From assembly GCF_014641555.1 (NCBI RefSeq), contig NZ_BMHY01000004.1, positions 124,001 to 188,000 of the forward strand: a stretch of 64,000 nucleotides of DNA, read 5' to 3'. Made by a program: the position numbers and the translations under genes. Below are positions 25,334 to 34,821 of this stretch, in pieces. The notes below the pieces were generated by a model. It saw only the letters and a program-made list of their open reading frames with translations, had not been told where the DNA came from and did not search any database. This DNA is from Paenibacillus radicis (ex Gao et al. 2016). Lineage in GTDB: Bacteria; Bacillota; Bacilli; Paenibacillales; Paenibacillaceae. Within the stretch, counting starts at the first letter, position 1. Every line of letters begins with the position of its first letter.

Positions 25334-26074
25334 ATCAGCAAGAGGTACTACACGGTAGGACAGTTTGCTAAACTGACCTCGACGACGAAACGTACGCTGC
25401 ACTTTTATGATCAGAAGGGACTGCTTAAGCCAAGCTGCAATGAACAAGGCTATCGAATTTATTCGGATGAGGATTTGTTTCGTCTCCAGCAAATATTGGC
25501 TTTGAAATATTTAGACTACTCCCTGGATGAAATTGAACAATATTTGGAGCAGGACGGTAGCGATTTTAAAGCTTCTCTGGAGAAGCAGTATGAGCTGCTG
25601 CTTCAGAAGCAGCAGCACATCCAACACGTTGTGGCAACAATGGAACGGGTCAGCACAATCGTTCAGGACAACCATACGCTGGATCCCGAACTCATTATGA
25701 CGATGATTCATTCCATCCAACACGAAGGTGAAGTTAAGAAGTGGTTTTCCGAGGTGCTTCCGGATGCATTCGTACAATCGATGTTTGAGAGGGGAGTCAG
25801 CATGGAACCTGAGATCATGATTGCGTTTAATGATCTGTTCCTGATTTCCAAGCAAGGGCTGCTGCCGAACGACCCTCTTGTGCAGGAGTGTGCACGAAGT
25901 CTGAAGCAGTTAATCGATCAATTGCTCGGACAACCGCTGGAGGAGCTGGGGATGAGCGAAATGGGGAAAAAGCTTATAGGAGTGGAGTTACCAAGTCACA
26001 TTCAGCCGGAGCTTATCAATTACCTGTTCGAAGCGCTGCGGCACCTGATTCTAAAAGAGGGCGAGGAACGATAG
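25334..26074 (+). CDS. MerR-family regulator with apparent ATC start
   Basis: About 246 residues. N-terminal MerR winged helix-turn-helix: YYTVGQFAKLTSTTKRTLHF then YDQKGLLKPS, followed by the dimerising coiled coil (about 80-120) and a TipAS-like C-terminal effector region. Between the in-frame stop at 25286 and the DNA-binding domain there is no ATG, GTG or TTG; TTG at 25475 would delete the whole helix-turn-helix. AAAGGAG (25318-25324) is 9 nt before ATC at 25334, where other MerR proteins have Met. CTG at 25325 is too close to the ribosome site. The CPBP gene downstream may be its target. Confidence 0.82.
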   Translation: MSKRYYTVGQFAKLTSTTKRTLHFYDQKGLLKPSCNEQGYRIYSDEDLFRLQQILALKYLDYSLDEIEQYLEQDGSDFKASLEKQYELLLQKQQHIQHVVATMERVSTIVQDNHTLDPELIMTMIHSIQHEGEVKKWFSEVLPDAFVQSMFERGVSMEPEIMIAFNDLFLISKQGLLPNDPLVQECARSLKQLIDQLLGQPLEELGMSEMGKKLIGVELPSHIQPELINYLFEALRHLILKEGEER

Positions 26075-26108
26075 AGGCATATCCAAAGTGAGTTCAAAGC
26101 AAAGCAAT

Positions 26109-26141
26109 CAAAGATTGGGATTTAACGCCCAACCTTTGTTT
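26109..26141 (+). terminator. Terminator of the MerR gene
   Basis: CAAAGATTGGG pairs with CCCAACCTTTG (one mismatch) around ATTTAACG, followed by TTTCCCC, a weak tail. Confidence 0.6.
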
Positions 26142-26238
26142 CCCCCTGCGCTTTTTTCCGATACGTATCACTACAACATGTTTGCTCAATATTTGAGTAG
26201 TTGAAATAAACTGTAAATAAATAGTAGGAGTGTTGATA

Positions 26239-27048
26239 ATGTCTGAAAAAAGTTCCATGCTGCAACAATCTTCGAATCCCGTCCTTCGGGTTCGCCCCCG
26301 GGTAGCATGGGGGGTTCTCACCTATTTCCTATACAGTGCAGTCTTCTATGCGATCTTCGTGCTTAACGGTGTTGACTACAAGCGAGTGGGCGAAAGTGAT
26401 CAGACCCTTCTTCTCTGGTATGTAATACCGCTGTCTGGAGGTGCCTTGCTGACTATCATAATGGCCACGGTTTACGGATGGTGGCGCCTCAGCTTGTTTG
26501 AAAAGCGGAGTCTTTCACGATGGACGATGACGCTCCCTATCCTGATGATGGTCATCGCGATCGTGAACATGCTGATCGGCGATTTCGCCCATGTCACACC
26601 CCTAATGTGGCTGTATCTCATTGTCGGCAGCATCCTGGTCGGCTTCAATGAGGAGATGATCAACCGAGGCCAGTTGTTAGTCGCGCTGCGCAGCCGGTTC
26701 GGAGAAACCGGGGTCTGGCTGCTATCAACAGCGATGTTCGCAGTATTCCACTTGCCGAACATCTTCCTAGGCATCGGGGCTGGAGCTCTGTTCCAGGTAT
26801 TGATCGCTTTTGGCCTCGGTTCAATCTTCTACCTTGCCCGGCGGTCTACGGGAACACTCGTGTTCTCTATGATCCTGCATGGGCTTTGGGATTTCAGCAA
26901 CTTCTCTATAAATATTTCGACGTCGTTTCCTATCGCTGGTGCGCTAGCTCCGCTGTTGGCGATCGCTGCAGCGATCACGGTTCCAATCATTCTCCGTCGT
27001 GAAAAACGTCGCGACATCGCTCAAAGCGTATTACGAACCAGGATTTAG
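26239..27048 (+). CDS. CPBP-family intramembrane metalloprotease
   Basis: Polytopic membrane protein, 269 residues, of the CAAX-protease/Abi (CPBP) family. The conserved glutamate pair and arginine lie in FNEEMINRGQLLVALRSR, followed by the His motifs VFHLPNIFLGIG and ILHGLWDF, the expected zinc or catalytic residues. Upstream GTG and TTG codons are inside or next to the ribosome site, so the ATG after AGGAG is chosen. Members process prenylated or bacteriocin-like peptides; the substrate here is unknown. Confidence 0.85.
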   Translation: MSEKSSMLQQSSNPVLRVRPRVAWGVLTYFLYSAVFYAIFVLNGVDYKRVGESDQTLLLWYVIPLSGGALLTIIMATVYGWWRLSLFEKRSLSRWTMTLPILMMVIAIVNMLIGDFAHVTPLMWLYLIVGSILVGFNEEMINRGQLLVALRSRFGETGVWLLSTAMFAVFHLPNIFLGIGAGALFQVLIAFGLGSIFYLARRSTGTLVFSMILHGLWDFSNFSINISTSFPIAGALAPLLAIAAAITVPIILRREKRRDIAQSVLRTRI

Positions 27049-27094
27049 CAGGGGGGAGATAGAAAGCAGAGCCGGATCATAATGAATATGATGA

Positions 27095-27130
27095 TGCAAT
27101 GAGCCACACTAGGGGGCTCGTTGCTTTTTT
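27095..27130 (+). terminator. Terminator of the CPBP gene
   Basis: GCAATGAGCC pairs with GGCTCGTTGC (one wobble) and is followed by six T residues. Confidence 0.85.
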
Positions 27131-27253
27131 ACGCGGGTATCCCTATTCCTTAGATAAAAAAAGAGAACAGCTATGGAGCTGCCGCTCAATAAAGTTCCAA
27201 TAAGCGGTATTATAAAGTAGATTGATAGTCTGTGATGAAAGAGGTCGTCCAGC

Positions 27254-27490
27254 TTGAAATATATCGAGGTTGGCATAGGGAACACTTGGTTAGTTCGAAC
27301 GGAAACCGAACTTGCGGATGGGACAGAATTTGAGCAAAAAGGAATCGTTAGGCCAATTGTGTTTCATTCCGTTTATTTTAGAGTTTGGTTCGGAAAGACA
27401 GTATTCATCTGGGATTCTAAAGAGGGCTTAAAAAGAATGAACAAAACGCGGAGTGCGTTTAAATTAATTTTCGGAGTTACAAGTCATTAG
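27254..27490 (+). CDS. DUF3977 small protein
   Basis: 78-residue protein opening MKYIEVGIGNTWLVRTETEL, which matches the DUF3977 family of Bacillales, and ending near AFKLIFGVTS. Mixed beta structure is suggested; no membrane segment or signal. Function is unknown. It starts at TTG 9 nt after GAAAGAGG. It is monocistronic. Confidence 0.75.
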   Translation: MKYIEVGIGNTWLVRTETELADGTEFEQKGIVRPIVFHSVYFRVWFGKTVFIWDSKEGLKRMNKTRSAFKLIFGVTSH

Positions 27491-27503
27491 TGAATTTTGC
27501 TAT

Positions 27504-27650
27504 TTAAGCGGAGCTGCTTTTGCCTGTACCGTCAATACGATTCGCAATTGTGATCATCATTGTATAAGTTATTTCAACCTTGTCTGAAGCAGTCACTTCA
27601 TTTGGTTTGTCAATGACAGGGGGCGGGCCGCTTGGAAGCTGTACGGAACT
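27504..27650 (-). pseudogene. Possible short coding remnant
   Basis: On the minus strand an open frame without a start reads VQLPSGPPPVIDKPNEVTAS, then DKVEITYTMMITIANRIDGT, then a TAA. The composition looks protein-like and it is cut off by a terminator hairpin at its 5' side. It may be the tail of a deleted gene; I recognise no family. Confidence 0.2.
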
Positions 27651-27660
27651 TAGAAAAATG

Positions 27661-27697
27661 AAAACCCGCGATCTTCTCAAGGTTTTTCGCGGGTTTT
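27661..27697. terminator. Terminator of the GH95-like gene
   Basis: AAAACCCGCG pairs with CGCGGGTTTT around an AT-rich loop. It sits just past the minus-strand stop and could also end the DUF3977 transcript. Confidence 0.7.
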
Positions 27698-27732
27698 AAA
27701 TTCTTAATGGCCTATCCCCATTTTCTAGTGAA

Positions 27733-30123
27733 TTATTTATTCTGTCTTCTTACTATTGTAATTCTTTCACCGGGTGTTGTTGAAATTGTCCCCATTGCGC
27801 CGGTAGCTATGTGGTGTTGACCGGAAGATGAGGAACATAACGCACCATCAGCCCAAGGAATATAGAAGGATAGAGCGGACCCCGCCTCGCTGAAAATTTC
27901 AATCCACGCCGTCTCGCCGTCCTTGAATTCCGCACTTACAAGGAAGCCGCCCACCGCCCGTAGCGTGTGGAATTCTGCTTGTTGCCCATTCCAATTCGTA
28001 AAGAAACGAAGATGCCCATTATAGCTTTGCAGCAGGCACTCGTTAATTACTGCAGGCAGGGCGAAGTTTTCAAACCAGATCCCCATCCTTGACATAAAGT
28101 CGAAATTCTCTGTATCCGAGTAACGCCCTCCGCTCATCAAAACACGATCCGTACAAGTCCCGTTGGGGAGCAGACAGTATCGAACCTGCCTCTTAAAGCG
28201 TTCCAGATCTAGAATTCCAAGCCGGGCACCTGCTAGATTATAGAATACCAATTCATTGCCGCCTTCGTTCCGGTGATTCAAATAGGAATTCACTGCCGTC
28301 TGGTATTCATCCTCAGTTGAGTGCAAGCCATGGTGCTCTCCCGGAAAAACGGTTGTCACTGGAATAGGCACATTATAGACAACTTCTGGATCTTCACCCT
28401 CAACCGATACGAACACTCGCCCGCGCTGAGATTCTGCTGTAGGATATTCCGGGAAGTGGTTCAGGATTTCTCTTACTTCAATCAGCAATTGCTGCTCAGA
28501 ATTTTCCTCATTCAACACCTCACATGCTTCAGTAAAAGCACGGAACAGAAAACGGGTGAGTGTCAGATCGATCAGACAATCGCTGTTTTTAGCGAATCCT
28601 GGAGTAATCTCATATAGCTCCGGGACAACAGTAGGGAAGATGTGGAAGTTATCGTCACCCCATTGTTCTCCGCGGGCTTCCAAGCGTTTCATGTAATCCA
28701 CCATGAACAGAACAGCCTCCTTGATAGGTTGAAAAGCACGATCCCGGAGGAAATCTTTATCCATGGAGTAGAGATAGTGCCACCAGAGGCTTTGCACCGT
28801 CCAGGGGGTTTCACAAATTTCCCAGCCCCAGTGAGGCACAGGATAAGGCATCATCGTCATCTCCACCGGATAGGCGGAATGAGGGAAATAAGCACCGCGC
28901 AGTTCATAGTACTGCTGAGCCCAGCTGCGGCTAACGGGCAGCACATGATCGACCATATCGACATAGGGAAGGTGCTTATCTAGATGATTACTGGAAAATG
29001 CCAGCCAGAACGGCTGTTGCGTGTTATAGTTCATGTGGTAGTCACCATGCCAATCCGCACCGATGGTACGATAGCTCCAGTTGGCGAAGAGGCCTGGGCA
29101 GGTTACGCCTTCTTTCACTGAGCAATTGAAGAAGTATAAATTCCGGTACCAAATTTCTTCCAAAAAAATGTCGCTTAGAATAACAGCCGATTTATTCCAG
29201 TAGTCGCACCACCATTCAGCCGTCTCTAATTGAGCCGCTTTGTAGCCATCAAGACTAGGCGGTACTTTCTCCGACACAGCTTGAACATCCGTATAAAGTC
29301 CTTCCCATAATTCAGCACAAGCGAAAGCGCCAGCCGCTGTTGCAGTCTGATTTATCGCAGCAAGATCAGATGTTCTTACTGCCAGTCGAAAGGCTTTGTC
29401 TTTCTCATGGGGTGTATATGGAACAGCTGGCAGTTCCATAGAAGGCAGTACTTGTGTGAATGATATAACACCTGCTGCATCTTTTGTGATTTCTGCTTGA
29501 GGGAATTCCAGTGGTGTTTCTGGATCGGGAAGCAATTTGATTTCTGTAAATAATGGAACCGCAGCGCCGCTAATTGTATCGGTAACCTTCATCCAAACCC
29601 GGTCATAGTTCCCCTCAACAAATAATTCTAAGACAGCCCGCTTGTCATTAATCAGAAAATCAATTGTGCATCGGCCATCCTTAATATGGACGGTATGTCC
29701 CAGCACTTCAGCTGCCCGGCGGTCATACCGGAGAAGCAATGTGCCACAAGGCATGGGCTTCGGATACGCTTTGCTGTAATTCTTCCCAGTCATCTCGCAA
29801 TATTCCTTATACCATGGATTGTCTGTCAGTTGGGGCAGGTCAGCAGGCAAAGCAGAGATCCGGTCATACACTTCTTGAAAAGTCATGATTTCGTCCCGGT
29901 GCTCCTCAGCGATGCGGATGTCCCAGACATTATTATGGCCAAAATGCAGCAGTACCGCATCTGGTCGTGTGGTGACGACAACTCCTAAGCCCCCATTGCC
30001 TAATAGAGCGCCTTCAAAAAAATCCGTTGCTGGACCGTTAAAATGAATACGATGTTGTCCTGCTCGTTCATATCCAACGTTGTTGTTATATAAATCGCTG
30101 TTTTGCACATTTGTCTTCAGCAT
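27733..30123 (-). CDS. GH95-like glycoside hydrolase (alpha-L-fucosidase family)
   Basis: 796-residue protein without signal peptide, so intracellular. The N-terminal beta domain (about 20-270) includes LLGNGGLGVVVTTRPDAVLL, and the central (alpha/alpha)6 barrel holds WHGDYHMNYNTQQPFW, equivalent to the GH95 segment with the two catalytic-site asparagines. A C-terminal beta domain closes the protein. The family removes alpha-1,2-linked L-fucose or galactose from glycans; substrate here is not known. The start follows GAAGGAGGAGG. A minus-strand frame extends 36 codons upstream, across that site, and is rejected. The divergent AraC regulator is broken. Confidence 0.8.
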   Translation of the reverse strand: MLKTNVQNSDLYNNNVGYERAGQHRIHFNGPATDFFEGALLGNGGLGVVVTTRPDAVLLHFGHNNVWDIRIAEEHRDEIMTFQEVYDRISALPADLPQLTDNPWYKEYCEMTGKNYSKAYPKPMPCGTLLLRYDRRAAEVLGHTVHIKDGRCTIDFLINDKRAVLELFVEGNYDRVWMKVTDTISGAAVPLFTEIKLLPDPETPLEFPQAEITKDAAGVISFTQVLPSMELPAVPYTPHEKDKAFRLAVRTSDLAAINQTATAAGAFACAELWEGLYTDVQAVSEKVPPSLDGYKAAQLETAEWWCDYWNKSAVILSDIFLEEIWYRNLYFFNCSVKEGVTCPGLFANWSYRTIGADWHGDYHMNYNTQQPFWLAFSSNHLDKHLPYVDMVDHVLPVSRSWAQQYYELRGAYFPHSAYPVEMTMMPYPVPHWGWEICETPWTVQSLWWHYLYSMDKDFLRDRAFQPIKEAVLFMVDYMKRLEARGEQWGDDNFHIFPTVVPELYEITPGFAKNSDCLIDLTLTRFLFRAFTEACEVLNEENSEQQLLIEVREILNHFPEYPTAESQRGRVFVSVEGEDPEVVYNVPIPVTTVFPGEHHGLHSTEDEYQTAVNSYLNHRNEGGNELVFYNLAGARLGILDLERFKRQVRYCLLPNGTCTDRVLMSGGRYSDTENFDFMSRMGIWFENFALPAVINECLLQSYNGHLRFFTNWNGQQAEFHTLRAVGGFLVSAEFKDGETAWIEIFSEAGSALSFYIPWADGALCSSSSGQHHIATGAMGTISTTPGERITIVRRQNK

Positions 30124-30254
30124 TTTCCATCCTCCTCCTTCAATTAGGCTAAATTCTTGTTCCAAATGTATCAGAGAGAGATGGCAATAGTATTTAGCAG
30201 TTCGTCTATAAGTTGCACAATTGTCGGACAAATTTGCTTCCGCACAGGACTGCT

Positions 30255-30284
30255 TTGCAAATTTTCAATACCAAGGTTTATTAT
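30255..30284 (+). promoter_or_regulatory. Promoter of the broken AraC gene
   Basis: TTGCAA (30255-30260), 18-nt spacer, TATTAT (30279-30284). A TTGTCGGACAA dyad at 30221-30231 lies between this and the divergent GH95 start and could be an operator. Confidence 0.5.
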
Positions 30285-30320
30285 AAAAGAAACCGTAACA
30301 GCCAAAAGGGGAGCTCCCGC

Positions 30321-31190
30321 ATGAACTTTACTTCTTTACATCCCTATGTGTATCTAGCGACTCGATATCCGTTTTACAAAGGACAGTCCAGCTCACCGCG
30401 GATCTGCTACACCAGCTCCATTTATTTAATCAGCGAAGGATATGGGACGTTGATTAGCCGTGGACAAAGCAAGAGATTAGGCCCAGGAGCACTCGTATAT
30501 ATGCCGGCTGGTCAATTACATGAGTAGCTGGCTGATTCGCAGGAGCCAATGGTGCATTTATGTTGTTACTTTGACTGGCATTACATAGACCGGGAGCATA
30601 AATTTGATACAGCTTGTCCCGTATGCTACCCGCCCCAGCCGTTATTGGAGGAGCTTATTGGGCCGTCGTTCCCGTACCCGCTTCCCGAAATTACCATGTT
30701 AGAATCATTGCGAGTCTGGGAAGATCTGTTTCAGGACTTTTATAAAAATGCGAATTTTACCAATGAACAGACCTTCATGCGCAGCCTGACGATTCAGCGG
30801 AACTTTCAAGTCTTTATTGATTATTTTCTGAACAGCCAGTTGAAAGAACAGCAGATTCCAGACCGGAGAATTACTCACATACTAGAAATTATGGAACATG
30901 ATCTTTTGCACGACATCCCTAAAAAAATTGAAGTTTATTACAAGAGTTTGAGGATGAGCCGCGCACATTTCTTTGAACTGTTCCGTCAATCGACAGCTTG
31001 CTCCCCTGTCCAATATATGCAACGTTTTCGAATAGGGAGGGCAAAGGAAGATTTGTTACATACCACGCTAACCATTACGGAAATTGCAGAGAAATATCAT
31101 TTTAGCTCCGTCCATTATTTTTCGCGACTTTTCCATAAGGTAACAGGCCAATCTCCGGCTCATTACCGATCGCAACATACAGAGAAATAG
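30321..31190 (+). pseudogene. AraC-family regulator interrupted by an in-frame TAG
   Basis: The first 68 codons code a cupin-like sensor start (LHPYVYLATRYPFYKGQSSS, then MPAGQLHE). TAG at 30525-30527 interrupts, and the same frame continues without another break through a PMVHLCCYFDWHYIDREHKF segment to a complete C-terminal AraC domain (SRAHFFELFRQSTACSPVQY, ITEIAEKYHFSSVHYFSRLF). A single base change from TGG (Trp) or CAG would restore one 289-residue protein. An internal ATG at 30549 could give a sensor-less fragment. It is divergent from the GH95 gene, its likely target. Confidence 0.85.
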
Positions 31191-31429
31191 CTGTCAGGTT
31201 TTCATCCAACAGGTTAAGCTAATGCCCATAAAAGAACAGCGATTTCCGGTCAATTGGATTTGCCGCATTATAATCGGTTACAATTGAATTAGGTCACGGA
31301 ATTAATTTTGTCTTAATAAATCCAACTTATAATAGAAGCAAGGAATAAATTGGAACTAAGGTCTTGTTTGAGATAAGGCGATGAATTTGAATGTATGCCA
31401 AATAGCGAAACTACAGAAAGGGATAGGAT

Positions 31430-32641
31430 ATGAGCAGGAAAAAACAGTTAAAGATAAAGAAGGTCGGCGTAGAGCATCTTAAGCAATATAATCAATTATT
31501 GCGTTACGTGTTTCAAGTGACATATCGTGACTTGCATCAAATCGGCTGGGAAGAGGATGAAATTATTCGTGCCAAATCGCCAGCCTTGGAGCAAGCCGAT
31601 GTGCTGGGCTGGTTTGACGAGGACAAGCTTATCTCGCAAGCTGCCGTTTATCCGCTGCAAGTGCGTATTTTTAATCAAACCTACGAGATGGGCGGACTTA
31701 CTGGGGTTGGTACATATCCGGAATATGCAAACCAAGGATTGATGCATAAATTGCTGTATCAGGCTTTGGAAAATATGAAAAATCGGGGACAATCGATATC
31801 GTTTCTTTTTCCATACTCCATTCCTTATTATCGCCGCAAGGGCTGGGAGATCATTTCCGATAAAATTACGTATGAGATTAATGATTATCAGCTTCCTAAA
31901 AACAAGCAGGTTGCCGGGGAAATCGTGCGTGTCACGGTAGAGAGTGATCAGGTGAAAAAGGCGTATGAACGGTTTGCGATTCGTACACATGGTGCCTTAC
32001 TACGAAATGACGTATTGTGGAATGAGTATTGGCTATGGGAGTCGGATGATATTATGGCTGCCATTTATTATAATGAAGATGATGAGCCGGACGGGTATGT
32101 GCTTTACCGCATAGCGGATGAAGTATTTCATATCAAGGATATGATATTCGTTAGTGAAGAGGCGCGCAGTGGTCTGTGGAATTTCATTAGTGCTCACTTT
32201 TCCATGATCTCTAAAGTCATCGGGAATACCTATACAGATGAACCCTTAGCATTCTTATTAGAGGATGCGGATATTAAGGAAACGATCTCGCCTTATTACA
32301 TGGCCCGTATTGTGGATCTGGAGCAGTTCATTGTGCAATATCCATTCAAAACAGATACGACGGATCGTGAATGGACGTTTATGCTTGATGACCCTATGCT
32401 GACCTGGAATCAAGGGGTTTTCAAGTTAAGCATTACGGCCGAAGGCAAAGGTGAGGTCGTTCGAACATCAGAGAAATGTAATGACCGAATTGATATTCAA
32501 ACCTTGACTACGATGCTCATGGGCTATAAAAGACCAGACTATCTTCATAAAATCGGGCGTATTTCCTGCTCTCCTGAGACGGTAGATATGCTGGAGGATG
32601 CAATAGAGCAGCAGACTCCTTATTTTTCGGATTATTTTTAA
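31430..32641 (+). CDS. Eis-family GNAT acetyltransferase
   Basis: 403-residue protein with the Eis layout: N-terminal GNAT domain (about 1-150) with acetyl-CoA loop YPEYANQGLMHKLLYQALEN, a second degenerate GNAT domain (about 160-290), and a C-terminal SCP2-like domain. The protein ends in YFSDYF with a C-terminal Phe, as is typical of Eis, whose terminal carboxylate takes part in catalysis. Family members acetylate aminoglycosides or other amines; the natural substrate is unknown. GGGATAGG precedes the ATG. It is monocistronic. Confidence 0.85.
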   Translation: MSRKKQLKIKKVGVEHLKQYNQLLRYVFQVTYRDLHQIGWEEDEIIRAKSPALEQADVLGWFDEDKLISQAAVYPLQVRIFNQTYEMGGLTGVGTYPEYANQGLMHKLLYQALENMKNRGQSISFLFPYSIPYYRRKGWEIISDKITYEINDYQLPKNKQVAGEIVRVTVESDQVKKAYERFAIRTHGALLRNDVLWNEYWLWESDDIMAAIYYNEDDEPDGYVLYRIADEVFHIKDMIFVSEEARSGLWNFISAHFSMISKVIGNTYTDEPLAFLLEDADIKETISPYYMARIVDLEQFIVQYPFKTDTTDREWTFMLDDPMLTWNQGVFKLSITAEGKGEVVRTSEKCNDRIDIQTLTTMLMGYKRPDYLHKIGRISCSPETVDMLEDAIEQQTPYFSDYF

Positions 32642-32687
32642 TGGCTGGTAATTGCTGAATCAGAATAACGCATGAAGAAAATAAATG

Positions 32688-32737
32688 AAGGACATCCTTT
32701 ACGAGCAGTTATCGTAAGGGAAGTCCTTTATTTTTTT
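32688..32737 (+). terminator. Terminator of the Eis-like gene
   Basis: AAGGAC/GTCCTT outer stem with CCTTACGA-like inner pairing (CTTTACGA with TCGTAAGG), followed by a TTTTTTT run. Confidence 0.88.
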
Positions 32738-32770
32738 ATATGCTGTATTTAGTCCAACTGCTCACAATGG

Positions 32771-32799
32771 TTTACAAATGCTGATTTCTATGATATTGT
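32771..32799 (+). promoter_or_regulatory. Promoter of the GntR gene
   Basis: TTTACA (32771-32776), 17-nt spacer, TATTGT (32794-32799). Confidence 0.55.
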
Positions 32800-32840
32800 A
32801 CCAATAAACCAAACATCCTACGTTTAAGAAGGTGAGATTA

Positions 32841-33527
32841 TTGTTAAAGCAGACCAATCGTATGACCTTGGTCGAACAGGCAGCCGAGCAAATGGAGAAG
32901 TTAATTGAATCAGGCACATGGCCTGTAGGGCAAAAAATTGCTGCAGAGCAAGAACTGATGGAGCAGCTGCAAATCAGCCGTAATACGCTGCGGGAGGCCG
33001 TGCGCGCGCTTGTTCATGCCGGGCTCTTAAAAACAAGGCAGGGAGATGGGACCTACGTTGTATCTTCCAGCAAACTCGGCGTCGTTCTGCAACAGCGGAT
33101 TGAACAGACGGAGCTGCTCAAAACGTTAGAAGTCAGGTATGCATTGGAGCGGGAAGCGGCCAGACTGGCTGCCATACGCCGCGATGATGATGATATTGAG
33201 ATTCTGCAGCAGCGGATTCAGGATTATGAGCGCGAGGCAGCGGGTGGCGATCATGATGCTTTTGTTGCTGCTGATATTAAGCTGCATATCGCGATCGTAG
33301 CAGCAGCACATAATGATTTGCTGAATGAATTATACATGCATGTGATTGATGCGATTACCCTTACGATTCAGAAATCAGGGTGCTATCCGGATCAGAATGA
33401 GGATTTCCTGCTTTCGCATAAAAAGACGGTTCAAGCCATTATTGAAGGGAACATCAGCGCTGCTGGTGAGGCTGTCACACAGTATATTGAAGTGTCAAAG
33501 TCTTCACTGGGCTATGAAGAATCATAA
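32841..33527 (+). CDS. GntR-family (FadR/FCD type) regulator
   Basis: 228-residue regulator. Winged helix-turn-helix at residues about 10-70 (LIESGTWPVGQKIAAEQELM, LQISRNTLREAVRALVHAGL), then an all-helical FCD ligand domain with conserved Arg/His positions (ADIKLHIAIVAAAHNDLLNE). A GTG at 32832 lies inside the AAGGTGA ribosome site, so TTG at 32841 is preferred. The CynX-type exporter follows 47 nt later and is the likely regulated partner. Effector unknown, probably a carboxylate. Confidence 0.85.
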   Translation: MLKQTNRMTLVEQAAEQMEKLIESGTWPVGQKIAAEQELMEQLQISRNTLREAVRALVHAGLLKTRQGDGTYVVSSSKLGVVLQQRIEQTELLKTLEVRYALEREAARLAAIRRDDDDIEILQQRIQDYEREAAGGDHDAFVAADIKLHIAIVAAAHNDLLNELYMHVIDAITLTIQKSGCYPDQNEDFLLSHKKTVQAIIEGNISAAGEAVTQYIEVSKSSLGYEES

Positions 33528-33574
33528 AAAAATATAGATAAACCCGGCCGTCCAATGCCGGTATTGGAGGAGTT

Positions 33575-34795
33575 ATGAGTACAACTGCACAACAAGCCAT
33601 CGCACACAAAAAACTTGAACAGCAAAAAGCAAGCTGGCTGAATTGGCCGCTGCTTATCAGCTTAATTATATTAGCAGCCAATATGCGTGCACCCATTACA
33701 GGTGTCGGCTCGCTGATTGGCGACATTAAGGGTGATTTGAGCATTTCTAACGGATTGGCTGGCGTTATCACCGCTATGCCGCTCATTGCTTTTGCGCTGC
33801 TGTCGCCTTTTGCCCCTAAGCTGTCTCAACGGTTTGGATTAGAGCGGGTGCTGGCACTTTCAGCTTTAACGATTACGGTTGGTATTATTGTCCGCTCCTT
33901 AGGCGGAGTTTTCCTATTAATGCTCGGAACGATACTGTTCGGTATGGCGATCGCCGTATGTAATGTATTGCTGCCAAGCTTGGTTAAGACGGCATTTCCA
34001 AGTCAGCTTGGATTAGTTACTGGTTTTTATACAGTGGCGATGAACCTATGCGGCGCACTTGCTTCCGGGGTCAGCGTTCCCCTTGCTCATTCCATTGGCC
34101 TTGGATGGCGGGGCTCGCTCATGATATGGGCAGTACTAGCCGGTACAGCAACTATTTTGTGGCTGCTAAGATCCAAGGAAGCTGCAGGCGCACAAGCTGG
34201 AATCTCAGCGATGAAAAAAGGAAAGTCGCTTTGGCGCAATAAGCTTGCCTGGAGCATTACACTGTATATGGGCCTGCAATCGATGGTTTTTTACGTCATT
34301 GCAGCATGGCTGCCTGAAATTTTGCAGGAACGCGGAATAGGAGCAGAGCAGGCGGGCTGGATGTTGTCCTTTATGCAATTTGCCATTATGCCAGTCACCT
34401 TTATCGTACCGATTATTGCAGGCAAGTTGAAGGATCAGCGGGGGATTGTCGGGATCATTTTTGTCCTGCTGCTTGGAGGGCTTATCGGATTGATTTATGG
34501 CAGTAATACGATTGCCTCATTCAGTACGATCATACTTGGCATAGGCAGCGGAGCAGCATTCAGTCTGGCCATGATGTTCTTCACGCTTCGCTCCAACCAT
34601 GTGCAGGAAGCAGCGGAGCTGTCAGGAATGGCGCAGTCTGTCGGCTATATGCTGGCAGCGTTAGGACCAATTGCGTTTGGGGTGCTGCATGACATTACTC
34701 ATTCTTGGACTACCCCGCTGTATACTCTAATTGTTGTTATTGTGTTTATATTAAGCTTTGGACTTATAGCAGCTAAAAATCGTACTGTTCAATAA
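33575..34795 (+). CDS. CynX/NimT-family MFS transporter
   Basis: 406-residue MFS protein with the hallmark opening LAANMRAPITGVGSLIGDIK of the cyanate/nitroimidazole (CynX/NimT, YycB-like) group; twelve helices. GGAGGAG precedes the ATG. The adjacent GntR gene probably controls it. Transported compound unknown; cyanate is only the family label, and no cyanase gene is nearby. Confidence 0.85.
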   Translation: MSTTAQQAIAHKKLEQQKASWLNWPLLISLIILAANMRAPITGVGSLIGDIKGDLSISNGLAGVITAMPLIAFALLSPFAPKLSQRFGLERVLALSALTITVGIIVRSLGGVFLLMLGTILFGMAIAVCNVLLPSLVKTAFPSQLGLVTGFYTVAMNLCGALASGVSVPLAHSIGLGWRGSLMIWAVLAGTATILWLLRSKEAAGAQAGISAMKKGKSLWRNKLAWSITLYMGLQSMVFYVIAAWLPEILQERGIGAEQAGWMLSFMQFAIMPVTFIVPIIAGKLKDQRGIVGIIFVLLLGGLIGLIYGSNTIASFSTIILGIGSGAAFSLAMMFFTLRSNHVQEAAELSGMAQSVGYMLAALGPIAFGVLHDITHSWTTPLYTLIVVIVFILSFGLIAAKNRTVQ

Positions 34796-34821
34796 GCGAA
34801 GCCGAACATGCTAGTCATTCC

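Noticed and set aside
25475-25477. TTG at 25475 as start of the MerR gene
   Set aside because: It would delete the whole DNA-binding domain, which is intact upstream in the same frame.
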